DNA of 64,000 nucleotides from CAWDVK01 sp963805715. GTDB lineage: Bacteria > Actinomycetota > Actinomycetes > Streptosporangiales > Streptosporangiaceae. Below the pieces are notes generated by a model, which did not search any database, was not told where the DNA came from, and saw only the letters and a list, made by a program, of their open reading frames with translations. The translations under genes were made by a program, and so were the position numbers. The stretch is from assembly GCA_963805715.1 (NCBI GenBank), contig CAWDVK010000017.1, forward strand, positions 310,001 through 374,000, written 5' to 3'. Below, piece after piece: positions 42,067 to 50,544 of the stretch (its first letter is position 1; the number at the start of each line of letters is the position of its first letter).

Positions 42067-43538
42067 ACAGGGCCCTGATGCGCATCTCGCTGGCCTGCCT
42101 GGCGATGTTCGTGCTGCTGCTGATCAACGTGAACTACGTGCAGGCGTTCGAGGCCCGGCTGTCCGCGCAGTCCGGCAACATCCGGACGTTCGATCAGCAG
42201 TTCCAGTACCAGCGCGGCTCGATCATCGCGGCCGGCGGCGGCAAGAGCGTCACCATCGCCGAGTCCCGCCTGGTCAAGGGCACGAACGACTACAAGCGCG
42301 ACTACCCGTTCGGAGCGATCTTCGCGCCGGTCACCGGCTATGACTCGGTCTACAGCGACACCGGCATCGAGGCGGCCGAGGACAAGAATCTGTCCGGGAC
42401 CGCTCCGGCGCTGGCGGTGCACAACCTCATCGGCGTGCTGACCGGGAAGCCGAAGCAGGGGGCCACCGTCTACCTGACGATCAGCGCAGCCGCGCAGGAG
42501 GCGGCCTACAGCGCGCTGGCCTCGTTCGGCAAGCCGGCCGCGGCGGTGGCCATCAACCCGTCGACCGGCGCGATCCTCGCGATGGCGTCCTATCCCACGT
42601 TCAACCCGAACGAGTTCACGACGCTGAACGGCGCCAAGCTCGACCAGATCGACAACAGGTACCTGGCCGATCCCAGCCAGCCGCTGCTGAACCGGGCCAT
42701 CAACGCCACCTACCCGCCCGGCTCGACGTTCAAGATCGTGACCAGCTCGACGGCCCTGTCCACGGGCAAGGTAGCCAGCCCGCAGACGCCGGTGCCAGCG
42801 CCGGCCAGCTTCCAGCTGACCGGCAGCAGCAGCGTCCTGATCAACAACGACGGCGAGATCTGCGGTGACGGGACGCCGCCGCTGATCCAGGCGTTCTACC
42901 TATCCTGCAACACCGCCTTCGCCAAGCTCGGGCAGAAGGTCGGACCCGCTGACCTGCACAAGTACGCGAGCGCGTACGGGATGAACAACCCGAACCTCAC
43001 CATCCCGCTGAGCGTGTCGCCCAGCAACTACCCGCTGCTGACCGACCCGGCGCAGGTCGAGCTGTCGGCGATCGGGCAGTTCAACGACACCGTGACGCCG
43101 CTGCAGGAGGCGATGTTCGCCGCGACGATCGCCAACCACGGCACGCTGATGAAGCCGTACCTGGTCACCGAGGTCACCGCGCCGGACCTGACCGCGATCC
43201 AGCGGACCCAGCCGTCCCCGCTCAGCCAGCCGGTGAGCTCGCCGGTAGCGGCCGGCATCGGGTCGATGATGCTCCAGGTGACCCAGAACCCGGCCGGCAC
43301 CGGCTACGCGACGGCGGGCCCGCCGGCCGTGGGCAGCCTGCAGATCGCCGCCAAGACGGGGACCGCCCAGAACGGCATCAACAACACCAACCTGAACGAC
43401 GCGGTGTTCACCTGCTACGCGCCCTACAGCAACCCGCAGATAGCGGTCGCCGTCATCGTGCAGGGCGGCGGTTACGGCGCCGCCGCGGCCGCGCCGATCG
43501 CGGTCAGGATCATTCAGGCCTACCTGGGGAAGACCTGA
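42063..43538 (+). CDS. pbpA: Class B penicillin-binding protein PbpA
   Basis: D,D-transpeptidase partner of the preceding SEDS protein. One TM helix is followed by a dimerisation domain and a transpeptidase domain with SxxK in PPGSTFKIVT, SxN in YLSCNTAFAKL and KTG in IAAKTGTAQ. Length 491 is normal. Starts inside the ftsW/rodA stop (ATGA). Confidence 0.95.
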   Translation: MNRALMRISLACLAMFVLLLINVNYVQAFEARLSAQSGNIRTFDQQFQYQRGSIIAAGGGKSVTIAESRLVKGTNDYKRDYPFGAIFAPVTGYDSVYSDTGIEAAEDKNLSGTAPALAVHNLIGVLTGKPKQGATVYLTISAAAQEAAYSALASFGKPAAAVAINPSTGAILAMASYPTFNPNEFTTLNGAKLDQIDNRYLADPSQPLLNRAINATYPPGSTFKIVTSSTALSTGKVASPQTPVPAPASFQLTGSSSVLINNDGEICGDGTPPLIQAFYLSCNTAFAKLGQKVGPADLHKYASAYGMNNPNLTIPLSVSPSNYPLLTDPAQVELSAIGQFNDTVTPLQEAMFAATIANHGTLMKPYLVTEVTAPDLTAIQRTQPSPLSQPVSSPVAAGIGSMMLQVTQNPAGTGYATAGPPAVGSLQIAAKTGTAQNGINNTNLNDAVFTCYAPYSNPQIAVAVIVQGGGYGAAAAAPIAVRIIQAYLGKT

Positions 43539-43584
43539 TGCCCTCCAGGCGCTGGCCCCCGCCCGCCCGGGCGTTGGCCATAAG

Positions 43585-43607
43585 GTTCAAGAACATAGAT
43601 TCTGAAC
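43585..43607 (+). promoter_or_regulatory. Imperfect inverted repeat upstream of pknB
   Basis: GTTCAAGAA and TTCTGAAC, 8 paired bases with one bulge and a six-base centre, lie about 70 bases before the pknB start in the 139-base gap after pbpA. It may be an operator or the end of the upstream transcript. Confidence 0.3.
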
Positions 43608-43677
43608 GGAAGGCGGGTGCCAGTCCCGGCCACCCTGGCCGGTCCCGGCCGCCTCAAAGTGCAGGACGGTAACGCCA

Positions 43678-45459
43678 GTGCGAGACATGACCCAGCCGCG
43701 ATTGCTCGGCGGCCGCTACGAACTCGACGGCATCGTCGGCCGTGGCGGCATGGCCGAGGTGTTCCGGGCGCGTGACATCCGTCTCGACCGCATCGTCGCA
43801 GTGAAGACCTTGCGCGACGATCTGGCGCGCGACCAGACCTTCCAGGCCAGGTTCCGGCGGGAAGCGCAGTCGGCCGCCTCTCTCAACCACCCGTCCATCG
43901 TCGCGGTCTACGACACCGGCGAGGACATGATGGGTCCGACGCCAGTCCCCTACATCGTGATGGAGTACGTCGACGGCCGGACGCTGCGCGATCTGCTGCG
44001 CGACGACCGGCGGCTGCTGCCGGAGCGCGCGGCCGAGATCACCGACGGTGTGCTGCGGGCGCTGGATTACAGCCACCGCAACGGCATCGTGCACCGCGAC
44101 ATCAAGCCGGGCAACGTGATGCTGACCCGCTCCGGCGAGGTCAAGGTGATGGACTTCGGCATCGCCAGGGCAGTCAGTGACGCCCAGGCCACGATGACCC
44201 AGACCGCGCAGGTCATCGGCACGGCGCAGTACCTGTCGCCGGAGCAGGCCAGGGGCGAGCGGGTGGATGCCCGCAGTGACCTGTACTCGGCGGGCTGCCT
44301 GATGTATGAGCTGCTCACCGGTCGCCCCCCGTTCACCGGCGACTCGCCGGTGGCCATCGCCTACCAGCATGTGCGGGAGGACCCGGTCCCGCCGTCGCGG
44401 GTCGACCCGGAGGTGCCGCGCTGGGCCGACGCCATCGTGCTCAAGGCCATGGCCAAGGACCCGGCGTACCGCTACCAGTCCGCCGGGGAGATGCGCAGCG
44501 ACATCCAGCGCGCGCTGTCCGGCGCGCCGGTCGCGGCCCAGCTCCCCGGTGACGCGTACGGCGCCGGCACCCGCGGGATGGGCCCGGCCACTCAGATGGC
44601 CGGGCCGACGAGCGCGATACCGTCGTACGACTACGGCTCCGACGGCGGGCGGTCCGGACCGCCCGGCTCGCAGCGCAAGGCCTGGCCGTGGGTCGTGCTC
44701 ACGGTGATCGTGCTGCTGCTGATCGCGGCGGGCGTTTACGGATTCCGCTATATCTCCGGCACCGGCGGCAACATCTCGGTGCCGAACGTGACCGGTGACA
44801 CGCTGACCGCGGCCAAGGGCGCCATCATCAGGGCGGGCCTGACGGTCGGGGCGATCGAGCACAAGCAGTCGTCCACCGTGCCGAAGAATCATGTCATCTC
44901 CACCAGCCCGTCCGAGGGCTCGCTGGAGGCCAAGGGCACGCCGGTCAGCATCGTCGACTCGGCCGGCCCGGCCAGCGTCACGGTGCCGTCGCTGATCGAC
45001 CAGAGCCAGTCCGCGGCCCAGACGGCCCTGTCCAGTCTCGGCCTGAACTCGAGCGTCTCGCAGGTGGTCTCGACGAACTCACCGGGAACGGTGGTGCGCC
45101 AGAATCCGCCGGGCGGGACGGCGGTGGCGCCCGGCTCGACCGTCCAGCTCTTCGTCTCCGAGGGCGGCACCAAGGTGCCCTCGGTGGTCGGCGACAGCCA
45201 GAGCGCGGCCACCAGTGCCCTGTCCGGGGCCGGGTTCAACGTGGCGGTCCAGTACGGCACCGGGCCGGGCGGCTACCAGCAGGGCTACGTCTACCAGCAG
45301 AGCCCGGCGGGCGGCGTGGCGCCGCCGGGATCGACGGTCACGATCTACGTCGTCCAGCTCTCCACCTCGCCGCCGCCGTCTACCTCGCCGCCGCCGTCTA
45401 CCTCGCCGCCGACATCCACGTCGCCGCCGACATCCACGTCGCCGCCGCCCAGTCCCTAG
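43678..45459 (+). CDS. pknB: PknB-type Ser/Thr kinase with three PASTA domains
   Basis: Membrane sensor kinase for cell-wall growth. The kinase domain has GRGGMAEVF, VAVKTL, HRDIKPGN and DFGIARA; a basic linker and a TM helix (about residue 342-362) follow. Three PASTA domains start near IPNVTGD-like ISVPNVTGD, VTVPSLIDQ and TKVPSVVGD, and bind muropeptides or lipid II. The C-terminus ends in SPP-S/T repeats, an unusual low-complexity tail. GTG 43678 gives the normal N-terminus. There is no separate pknA gene in the cluster. Confidence 0.95.
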   Translation: MRDMTQPRLLGGRYELDGIVGRGGMAEVFRARDIRLDRIVAVKTLRDDLARDQTFQARFRREAQSAASLNHPSIVAVYDTGEDMMGPTPVPYIVMEYVDGRTLRDLLRDDRRLLPERAAEITDGVLRALDYSHRNGIVHRDIKPGNVMLTRSGEVKVMDFGIARAVSDAQATMTQTAQVIGTAQYLSPEQARGERVDARSDLYSAGCLMYELLTGRPPFTGDSPVAIAYQHVREDPVPPSRVDPEVPRWADAIVLKAMAKDPAYRYQSAGEMRSDIQRALSGAPVAAQLPGDAYGAGTRGMGPATQMAGPTSAIPSYDYGSDGGRSGPPGSQRKAWPWVVLTVIVLLLIAAGVYGFRYISGTGGNISVPNVTGDTLTAAKGAIIRAGLTVGAIEHKQSSTVPKNHVISTSPSEGSLEAKGTPVSIVDSAGPASVTVPSLIDQSQSAAQTALSSLGLNSSVSQVVSTNSPGTVVRQNPPGGTAVAPGSTVQLFVSEGGTKVPSVVGDSQSAATSALSGAGFNVAVQYGTGPGGYQQGYVYQQSPAGGVAPPGSTVTIYVVQLSTSPPPSTSPPPSTSPPTSTSPPTSTSPPPSP

Positions 45460-45492
45460 CCCTGGCGGCGGCTGGCCGGCCGGGAACGTGAT

Positions 45493-45529
45493 GAGGCCCG
45501 CACCGCTCGGGGGCGACGGTGCGGGCCTC
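45493..45529. terminator. Strong hairpin terminator between pknB and the sortase operon
   Basis: GAGGCCCGCACCG and CGGTGCGGGCCTC form a 13-bp perfect stem with an 11-base loop, between the convergent genes. It can act on both. Confidence 0.85.
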
Positions 45530-45567
45530 AGTTGGATGTCGCGCGGCGCCCGGCCCGCGTTACGCGG

Positions 45568-45723
45568 TCAGCCGATGCCCGCCTGGTCCACGGGCAGGTG
45601 CAGCGCGGCCCAGGGAAACGCGACGAACCACAGCAGCGCGAGCACCAGGGCGGCCAGCAGCGCCATCTGCAGCAGCCGGGCGGCAGTGCCGCCGGGCAGC
45701 TTTCGCCAGATCCAGCCGTACAT
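45568..45723 (-). CDS. Small membrane protein after class E sortase (51 aa)
   Basis: Starts MYGWIWRKLPGGTAARLLQM and contains one TM helix (ALLAALVLALLWFVAFPW) with a short outer tail. Its ATG overlaps the sortase TGA (TGATG), so translation is coupled. I recall similar small proteins next to actinobacterial sortases, of unknown role. Confidence 0.7.
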   Translation of the reverse strand: MYGWIWRKLPGGTAARLLQMALLAALVLALLWFVAFPWAALHLPVDQAGIG

Positions 45724-46388
45724 CAGCGCCCCCCGCCCGCCGCGGCCCGCGGCTGCGCCCGCACCAGCACGCCGGTGGCGATGACGCGGCTGGTGCCCGT
45801 CCAGGCCGGGTCGCAGGTGATCAGCGTGATCAGCCGGCGGTGCGGCGCCGCGCCCGGCTGGCCCGGCACCGGGGCGAGCATCGCGGAGTCGGCCGGCGAT
45901 ACCAGCACCGGCCTGCCGACGATCCGGTAGATATAGGTGCCCGCCCCGGTCAGGACATCGACGAGGTCGCCGCGGCGCAGGCTGGGCAGGCTCCAGAACG
46001 GGTTGCCCGCCGTCACCCGGTGCCCGGCCACGGCGAAGTTGCCCAGCTGGCCCGGCAGCGCGGTGCCCGGCACATGGCCGGGCCCGAGGGCGAGCTGAGG
46101 CAGCCCGGTGCCCTGCACGATCGCGAACTGCCAGTTCCTGCCGAAGCGGGGAATCCTGATCAGGGCGAACGGCCGCCCGATGGCCACGGTGCCCGGATCG
46201 GCCAGCGCGACCAGGCCGGTCTGCGGGGACGCCCATTCTCCCTGCAGCTCACGGGCAAAGCCGCGCTGGGCGCTGGCGGTCCGCTCGGCCGTGCCCCAGT
46301 ACATGTACGCCATGAAGAGCAGCACGACGAGACCGCAGCTCACCAGGATCTCGCCGACCAGCTGCAGCTGCCGGGGGAAGGAACGCAC
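45723..46388 (-). CDS. Class E sortase
   Basis: A membrane transpeptidase that anchors LAXTG-type surface proteins or pilins to peptidoglycan. An N-terminal TM helix is followed by the catalytic His in VAGHRVT, Cys in LITLITCDP and Arg in TSRVI. Length 221 is normal. No sortase substrate (LPXTG/LAXTG) gene is visible in the window, so its clients are elsewhere. It heads a two-gene unit with the 51-residue membrane protein. Confidence 0.92.
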   Translation of the reverse strand: MRSFPRQLQLVGEILVSCGLVVLLFMAYMYWGTAERTASAQRGFARELQGEWASPQTGLVALADPGTVAIGRPFALIRIPRFGRNWQFAIVQGTGLPQLALGPGHVPGTALPGQLGNFAVAGHRVTAGNPFWSLPSLRRGDLVDVLTGAGTYIYRIVGRPVLVSPADSAMLAPVPGQPGAAPHRRLITLITCDPAWTGTSRVIATGVLVRAQPRAAAGGGR

Positions 46389-46617
46389 AAAACTCCCGTA
46401 TCATCGCGCATGCTTACGATCGGTAGGCGCATGATAACGTGATGTAGGCAACCCGAGCTGGCAAATGCCCGGATCCGGCCGCCGCAGCCGCGCCATAGCG
46501 CGGCATCCCGGCCGAGCAACTACGCTTACGGCGACAGGCCGCGTGCCAGCTCGGTGCGGGCTCCGCCGGAGCCGCACCTGCCGCGGGCGGCCGCAGCGAG
46601 CCGAGCAGGAGAAGATC

Positions 46618-46866
46618 GTGCCGAAGTCCCGCGTCCGCGCCAAGGCCGTCTACACGCCGCCGCCGCGATCCGCCAAGTCCAAGGTGAGCCCGCGCTGGCT
46701 GGCCCCGACCATGCTGGGCTGCCTGCTGCTGGGCCTGGCCTGGATCGCGACCTATTACGTCAGCAGCAATAACTCGCTGCCGATCAGCGCCATCGGCTCC
46801 TGGAACCTGGTCGTCGGCTTCGGCTTCCTGGTGGCCGGAGTCGTGCTCGCCACCAGGTGGCACTGA
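46618..46866 (+). CDS. crgA: Cell division protein CrgA
   Basis: A two-TM protein that restrains Z-ring formation and recruits septal wall enzymes. VPKSRVRAKAVYTPPP is the family N-terminus, and helices lie at about 31-50 and 63-78. GTG 46618 after GGAG gives 82 residues, normal length. It is divergent from the sortase, as often seen in actinobacteria. Confidence 0.93.
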   Translation: MPKSRVRAKAVYTPPPRSAKSKVSPRWLAPTMLGCLLLGLAWIATYYVSSNNSLPISAIGSWNLVVGFGFLVAGVVLATRWH

Positions 46867-46911
46867 CCCCGGGTGGCACTGACCCGGGTGGCACTGACCC
46901 GGCTGACCCGG
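46856..46911. repeat. 16-bp tandem repeat at the crgA 3' end
   Basis: About 3 copies of GGTGGCACTGACCCGG begin in the last codons of crgA and fill the gap to the rhomboid gene. Confidence 0.85.
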
Positions 46912-46933
46912 AGCGGCCCGCAGGCGGCTCAGC

Positions 46934-47866
46934 TCACAGGATGACGGCGTGGACTAGCTGCTGGTCCCTGATCACGACGCAGACGGCCACGATGGCCAGC
47001 ATCGCCAGCGTCGCCGCCACCTGGATCAGTGTCCGGTTCCGGCGCGGCGCGTAGACGTAGGCGGCCGTCAGCAGCACGCCGGTAACCAGGCCGCCGACGT
47101 GCGCCTGCCAGGCGATGCCGTGGATGACGAAGCCGAGGACCAGGTTGATCACGATCAGGAAGATGACCGGCCTGCTGTCCAGCCGGAGCCGCCGGGATAG
47201 CACGAACCACGCCCCGAACAGGCCGAAGATCGCCCCGGAGGCACCCAGCGCGTACACATACGGCGGGGCGATCAGGTAATAGGCAGCCGACGCCCCGAGG
47301 CCGCTCAGCAGGTACACCGCGAGGTACCGCACCCGGCCGAGCATCCGCTCCATCGCCGGGCCGACGACGATCAGGGCCCACATGTTGAAGGCGATGTCCA
47401 GCGGGCCGAGGCTGTTCAGGCCCGGCGGCGGCAGGAACTCCGAGGTGATCAGCCGGTACCACTGGCCGCCGGCCACGCCGATGATCTTGCCGCCGGACAC
47501 GGCTCCCCCGAGCATGCCCCAGTCGTAGCCGAGGCTCGAATGCGCCAGCTCCACCAGGTAGAGCAGCACGTTGATCGCCACCAGCGTCCAGGTGACGACG
47601 GCGCCCGATACCGGACGGCCGCCAAACGCGCCGCGGGCCGGCCGGGAGCCGCGGTTACCCTGCCGCACGCAGTCCACGCACTGCTGGCCGACCGCGGCCG
47701 ACCGGAGGCAGTCGGGACAGGCCGGCCTGCCGCAGCGCACGCAGGACACGTACGTCTCCCGGCCAGGGTGCCGGTAGCAGGTCGGGGCGACAGTCCCCGG
47801 CTCGCCGCCAGGTCCCGGCGGGCTGCCGGGACCTGGCGGGCTGCCAGGACCGGGGGGAGAGACCAT
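46934..47866 (-). CDS. Rhomboid-family intramembrane serine protease with B-box zinc finger
   Basis: The N-terminal ~70 residues have Pro/Gly repeats and a CVRCGRPACPDCLRSAAVG, then CVDC zinc ligands. The rhomboid domain carries the nucleophile in GASGAIFGL and catalytic His in HVGGLVTG, with six helices. Length 310 is normal for actinobacterial members. Convergent with crgA. Substrates are unknown. Confidence 0.9.
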   Translation of the reverse strand: MVSPPGPGSPPGPGSPPGPGGEPGTVAPTCYRHPGRETYVSCVRCGRPACPDCLRSAAVGQQCVDCVRQGNRGSRPARGAFGGRPVSGAVVTWTLVAINVLLYLVELAHSSLGYDWGMLGGAVSGGKIIGVAGGQWYRLITSEFLPPPGLNSLGPLDIAFNMWALIVVGPAMERMLGRVRYLAVYLLSGLGASAAYYLIAPPYVYALGASGAIFGLFGAWFVLSRRLRLDSRPVIFLIVINLVLGFVIHGIAWQAHVGGLVTGVLLTAAYVYAPRRNRTLIQVAATLAMLAIVAVCVVIRDQQLVHAVIL

Positions 47867-47871
47867 GCGCG

Positions 47872-48414
47872 TTATCCTTCGCCGGCCCCGGCGCCGTCAC
47901 CCCGGCTGATCTGGACCGACTCCAGCACAACGTCCTGGACTGGCCGGTCGCCGGGGCTGGTCGGGACCTGGCTGATCTTCTCGACCACGTCAGCGCCCTC
48001 GATAACCTCGCCGAAGATCGTGTGCCGGCCATTCAGGTGCGCAGTGGGCACGGTCGTGATGAAGAACTGCGAGCCATTCGTGCCCGGGCCGGCATTAGCC
48101 ATCGCCAGCAGATACGGCCGGCTGAAGGCCAGGTCCGGATGAAACTCGTCACCGAACTTGTAGCCGGGGCCGCCGGTACCCGTACCGAGCGGGTCGCCGC
48201 CCTGGATCATGAAACCCGGGATCACCCGGTGAAAGATCGTCCCGTCGTACAGGCCACCCTGACCTGGCTGGCGCGTCCGCGGATTCGTCCACTGCTGCGT
48301 TCCCTCGGCCAGCCCGACGAAGTTCTGCACCGTCTTCGGCGCATAGTCGGGCAGCAGCCGGACCACGACGGTCCCGTAGTTCGTCCGCAGCGTCGCGGTG
48401 AGCGTGTTAGTCAT
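47872..48414 (-). CDS. Peptidyl-prolyl cis-trans isomerase, cyclophilin type
   Basis: A 180-residue cytoplasmic cyclophilin: NYGTVVVRLLPDYAPKTVQN, FHRVIPGFMIQGGDP and GSQFFITT contain the active-site Arg, Phe and Gln residues. ATG 48414 follows AGGATTCC. The C-terminus has a short Gly/Ala/Glu tail. It precedes the rhomboid gene by 5 bases on the same strand. Confidence 0.93.
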   Translation of the reverse strand: MTNTLTATLRTNYGTVVVRLLPDYAPKTVQNFVGLAEGTQQWTNPRTRQPGQGGLYDGTIFHRVIPGFMIQGGDPLGTGTGGPGYKFGDEFHPDLAFSRPYLLAMANAGPGTNGSQFFITTVPTAHLNGRHTIFGEVIEGADVVEKISQVPTSPGDRPVQDVVLESVQISRGDGAGAGEG

Positions 48415-48555
48415 ACCAGGAATCCTCCCATGCGTCAGATCCTGTTCCGGCACGCCACGGTACCCGCAGCCGTCGCGTGGTCACGGACCGGTGCGCGGCC
48501 GGCCCGCCCGCGGGGGTCGCCCGGCCGCCCGGCCGCGGGCCGCAGTACCCCCGCG

Positions 48556-48603
48556 CAGTCCGTCCGTGTCCAGTCCATCCGCGTGCAGTCCGTCCGCATG
48601 CAG
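48556..48603. repeat. Imperfect 15-bp tandem repeat, 3 copies
   Basis: CAGTCCGTCCGTGTC-type units between the cyclophilin and the DUF5324-like gene. Confidence 0.75.
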
Positions 48604-48687
48604 GGCGCTGTGCGCCGGTCGCCAGTGATTGACGCGACGCTGCCAGGGAAGTCTGAGTTTGCGGAAAGAAAAAAATGGGAGGTTCTA

Positions 48688-49245
48688 GTGTCTCTTTTGA
48701 GCAGAAAGCAGCCAATCGACCAGGCTGCAGTTGTCCGTGAGCAGGTCGTTGTCGTTCGTGACCGGGTTCTCGACGCGGCCAGGCAGGCCGTCCCGATGGC
48801 TCAGCAGGCCGTCCCGATGGCCAGGAGCGTCGGCACGGCCGTGCGCACCGGCGCAGAGAATGCGGCCATCTGGGCCACGCCGCACGTCAACACGGCGCGG
48901 GCATGGGCTGCACCGCGAATCGAGGCTTCGGGCGTAGCAGTCAAGGAGCGCGTCGCGCCGGCCGTGGCCGATGGGCTGGCTTCCGCGGCGCACTGGATCG
49001 ATGTGACCCCGGCGCGGCGACGCCGCCGCTGGCCGAGCGTCCTGGCCGCCATTGGCATGCTGGCCGCCGCCGCTACCGCGGCGACGGCCGTGATGCAGCG
49101 CCGCCGGCCGACGGCCGATGGCTACTTCGCCGCGGCAGCGGACGAGAGTGACGTGACGGCACCGACGACCATGCACGCGGCCCCGGGCGCGGCAGACGGC
49201 AGCGAGCCTGGCGCGGAGAGCGACGGCCAGTCCGGCACTATCTGA
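48688..49245 (+). CDS. DUF5324-like membrane-associated protein
   Basis: A 185-residue protein; GGGAGG precedes GTG 48688. The amphipathic first half has repeating AVPMAQQAVPMARSVGTAV, then a TM helix (about 125-143) after the RRRRRWPS stop-transfer segment. The short acidic C-terminus is outside or cytoplasmic. Its location beside crgA and cyclophilin genes matches DUF5324 proteins of Streptomyces, as I recall. Function is unknown. Confidence 0.65.
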   Translation: MSLLSRKQPIDQAAVVREQVVVVRDRVLDAARQAVPMAQQAVPMARSVGTAVRTGAENAAIWATPHVNTARAWAAPRIEASGVAVKERVAPAVADGLASAAHWIDVTPARRRRRWPSVLAAIGMLAAAATAATAVMQRRRPTADGYFAAAADESDVTAPTTMHAAPGAADGSEPGAESDGQSGTI

Positions 49246-49386
49246 CCGGACCGCACCGGCGGGGGCTGGCGCTGCGCCCCGCCAGCCACCGCCGGGCTCG
49301 TCGCGGGGCCATGCATGACATCTGTCATGGCCAGGTCAGGACCGGGAGCATGCCGCCGCGCCCGGCAACTGCCGTAGCGTGCTGGC

Positions 49387-50487
49387 GTGGTCCCGACGAT
49401 TCCCGGCCGCACCGGGCAGCCCGGCGCTCCGGCGCAGCCGGACGACCAGTCCGCCGCAGCGGCCGGGGACAGCGCCGCCCTGCTCCGGCGGCAGTCGGCG
49501 GCCGGGCGCTTGCTGGGCCATCATGGTGCTATGTCAGCTTGGCTCGCATCCAGGCGGCCGGCGTCCCCGGCCAGCCGCACCAGTCGCTCTGCAGGGCTGA
49601 CGGCCAGGCGGCCGCCCGGCGCTGATGACAGCCTGGCGGCGGGCTGGGAGCACTACGGCCGCAAGCTCCTCATCCTGGCCGTCGTGGGTTACTTCACCAT
49701 TCAGCCCGCGGTCGCGCGACTGCTGGCCGGGCCGGGCACCGTCGCTGCCTGGATGCTGCTGTTCGTCGTGCTGGCTGGCCGGGTGGTGGGACTGGCTGAT
49801 CCGGGCAGCGACCCGGTGCCCTGGGCCGGCCTGGCCGTGATCGTGGCGCTGGCCGTGACGCTGTTCGCGGCCGGCCAGGGCAACTGGTATGCCACGCTGG
49901 CGGTAGCCGCGGCAGCCTGCGGCCGGTTCAGCCGCTCGCCCATCCCGGTCACGGCCGGCAGCCTGATCTGCTCGCTCGCCGGGCTGGCGGTCGCGATGTC
50001 GCACCGCTCCCCGCAGTCCTCGGCCGTCGCGATCGTGGTCATGCCGCTGCTGGCCAGCTTTTTCGCCTACACAGCCGGCAAGCGGGGCGAGGCGCTCGGC
50101 ACGCTCCGCCAGACCAGGGCGGAGCTGGCCAGGGCCGCGGTAGCCGAGGAACGGCTGTGCATCGCCAGGGACCTGCACGATCTGCTCGGGCACAGCCTGT
50201 CCCTGATCACCCTCAAGGCAGAGCTCGCCAACCGGCTGATCGAGGCAGATCCGGCTCGTGCCGCCCGGGAGCTGGCCGAGCTGGAGGCCGTGTCCCGGCA
50301 GTCTCTCAGCGATGTCCGCGAGGCGGTCGCGGGCTACCGCCAGCCGGACGCGATCACGGTGATCGCCCGGCAGCTGCACCTGTCGCCGGGGACCGTGCGC
50401 AACCGCCTCTCAGCCGCGATTCAGAAGCTCGGCGCGCGCAACCGGGCCGAGGCCGTGCAGACCGCCCAGCGCAAGGGCTGGCTGTGA
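49387..50487 (+). CDS. Histidine-kinase membrane/DHp module fused to a LuxR-type HTH
   Basis: Residues ~95-240 form five TM helices like those of NarL-family kinases. Then comes the HisKA_3 box (ERLCIARDLHDLLGHSLSLI, His acceptor) up to SLSDVREAVAGYRQPD. There the expected HATPase domain is absent and the sequence passes directly into AITVIARQLHLSPGTVRNRL, SAAIQKLGARNRAEAVQTAQ, the C-terminus of a LuxR/NarL response regulator. The junction near 50350 is in frame. A deletion between adjacent kinase and regulator genes is the simplest origin. The start is uncertain: GTG 49387 or ATG 49531. Confidence 0.8.
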   Translation: MVPTIPGRTGQPGAPAQPDDQSAAAAGDSAALLRRQSAAGRLLGHHGAMSAWLASRRPASPASRTSRSAGLTARRPPGADDSLAAGWEHYGRKLLILAVVGYFTIQPAVARLLAGPGTVAAWMLLFVVLAGRVVGLADPGSDPVPWAGLAVIVALAVTLFAAGQGNWYATLAVAAAACGRFSRSPIPVTAGSLICSLAGLAVAMSHRSPQSSAVAIVVMPLLASFFAYTAGKRGEALGTLRQTRAELARAAVAEERLCIARDLHDLLGHSLSLITLKAELANRLIEADPARAARELAELEAVSRQSLSDVREAVAGYRQPDAITVIARQLHLSPGTVRNRLSAAIQKLGARNRAEAVQTAQRKGWL

Positions 50488-50544
50488 GGCTGCGGCAGCG
50501 GCCACTGCGGGCCGGCCGCGCGAGGCGTCGGGCAGAATCGCCGC

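Noticed and set aside
46434..46617. Upstream extension of crgA
   Set aside because: The conserved N-terminus and Shine-Dalgarno place the start at GTG 46618.
48022..48687. Upstream extension of the DUF5324-like gene through the cyclophilin gene
   Set aside because: Antisense to the cyclophilin; a strong Shine-Dalgarno supports GTG 48688.
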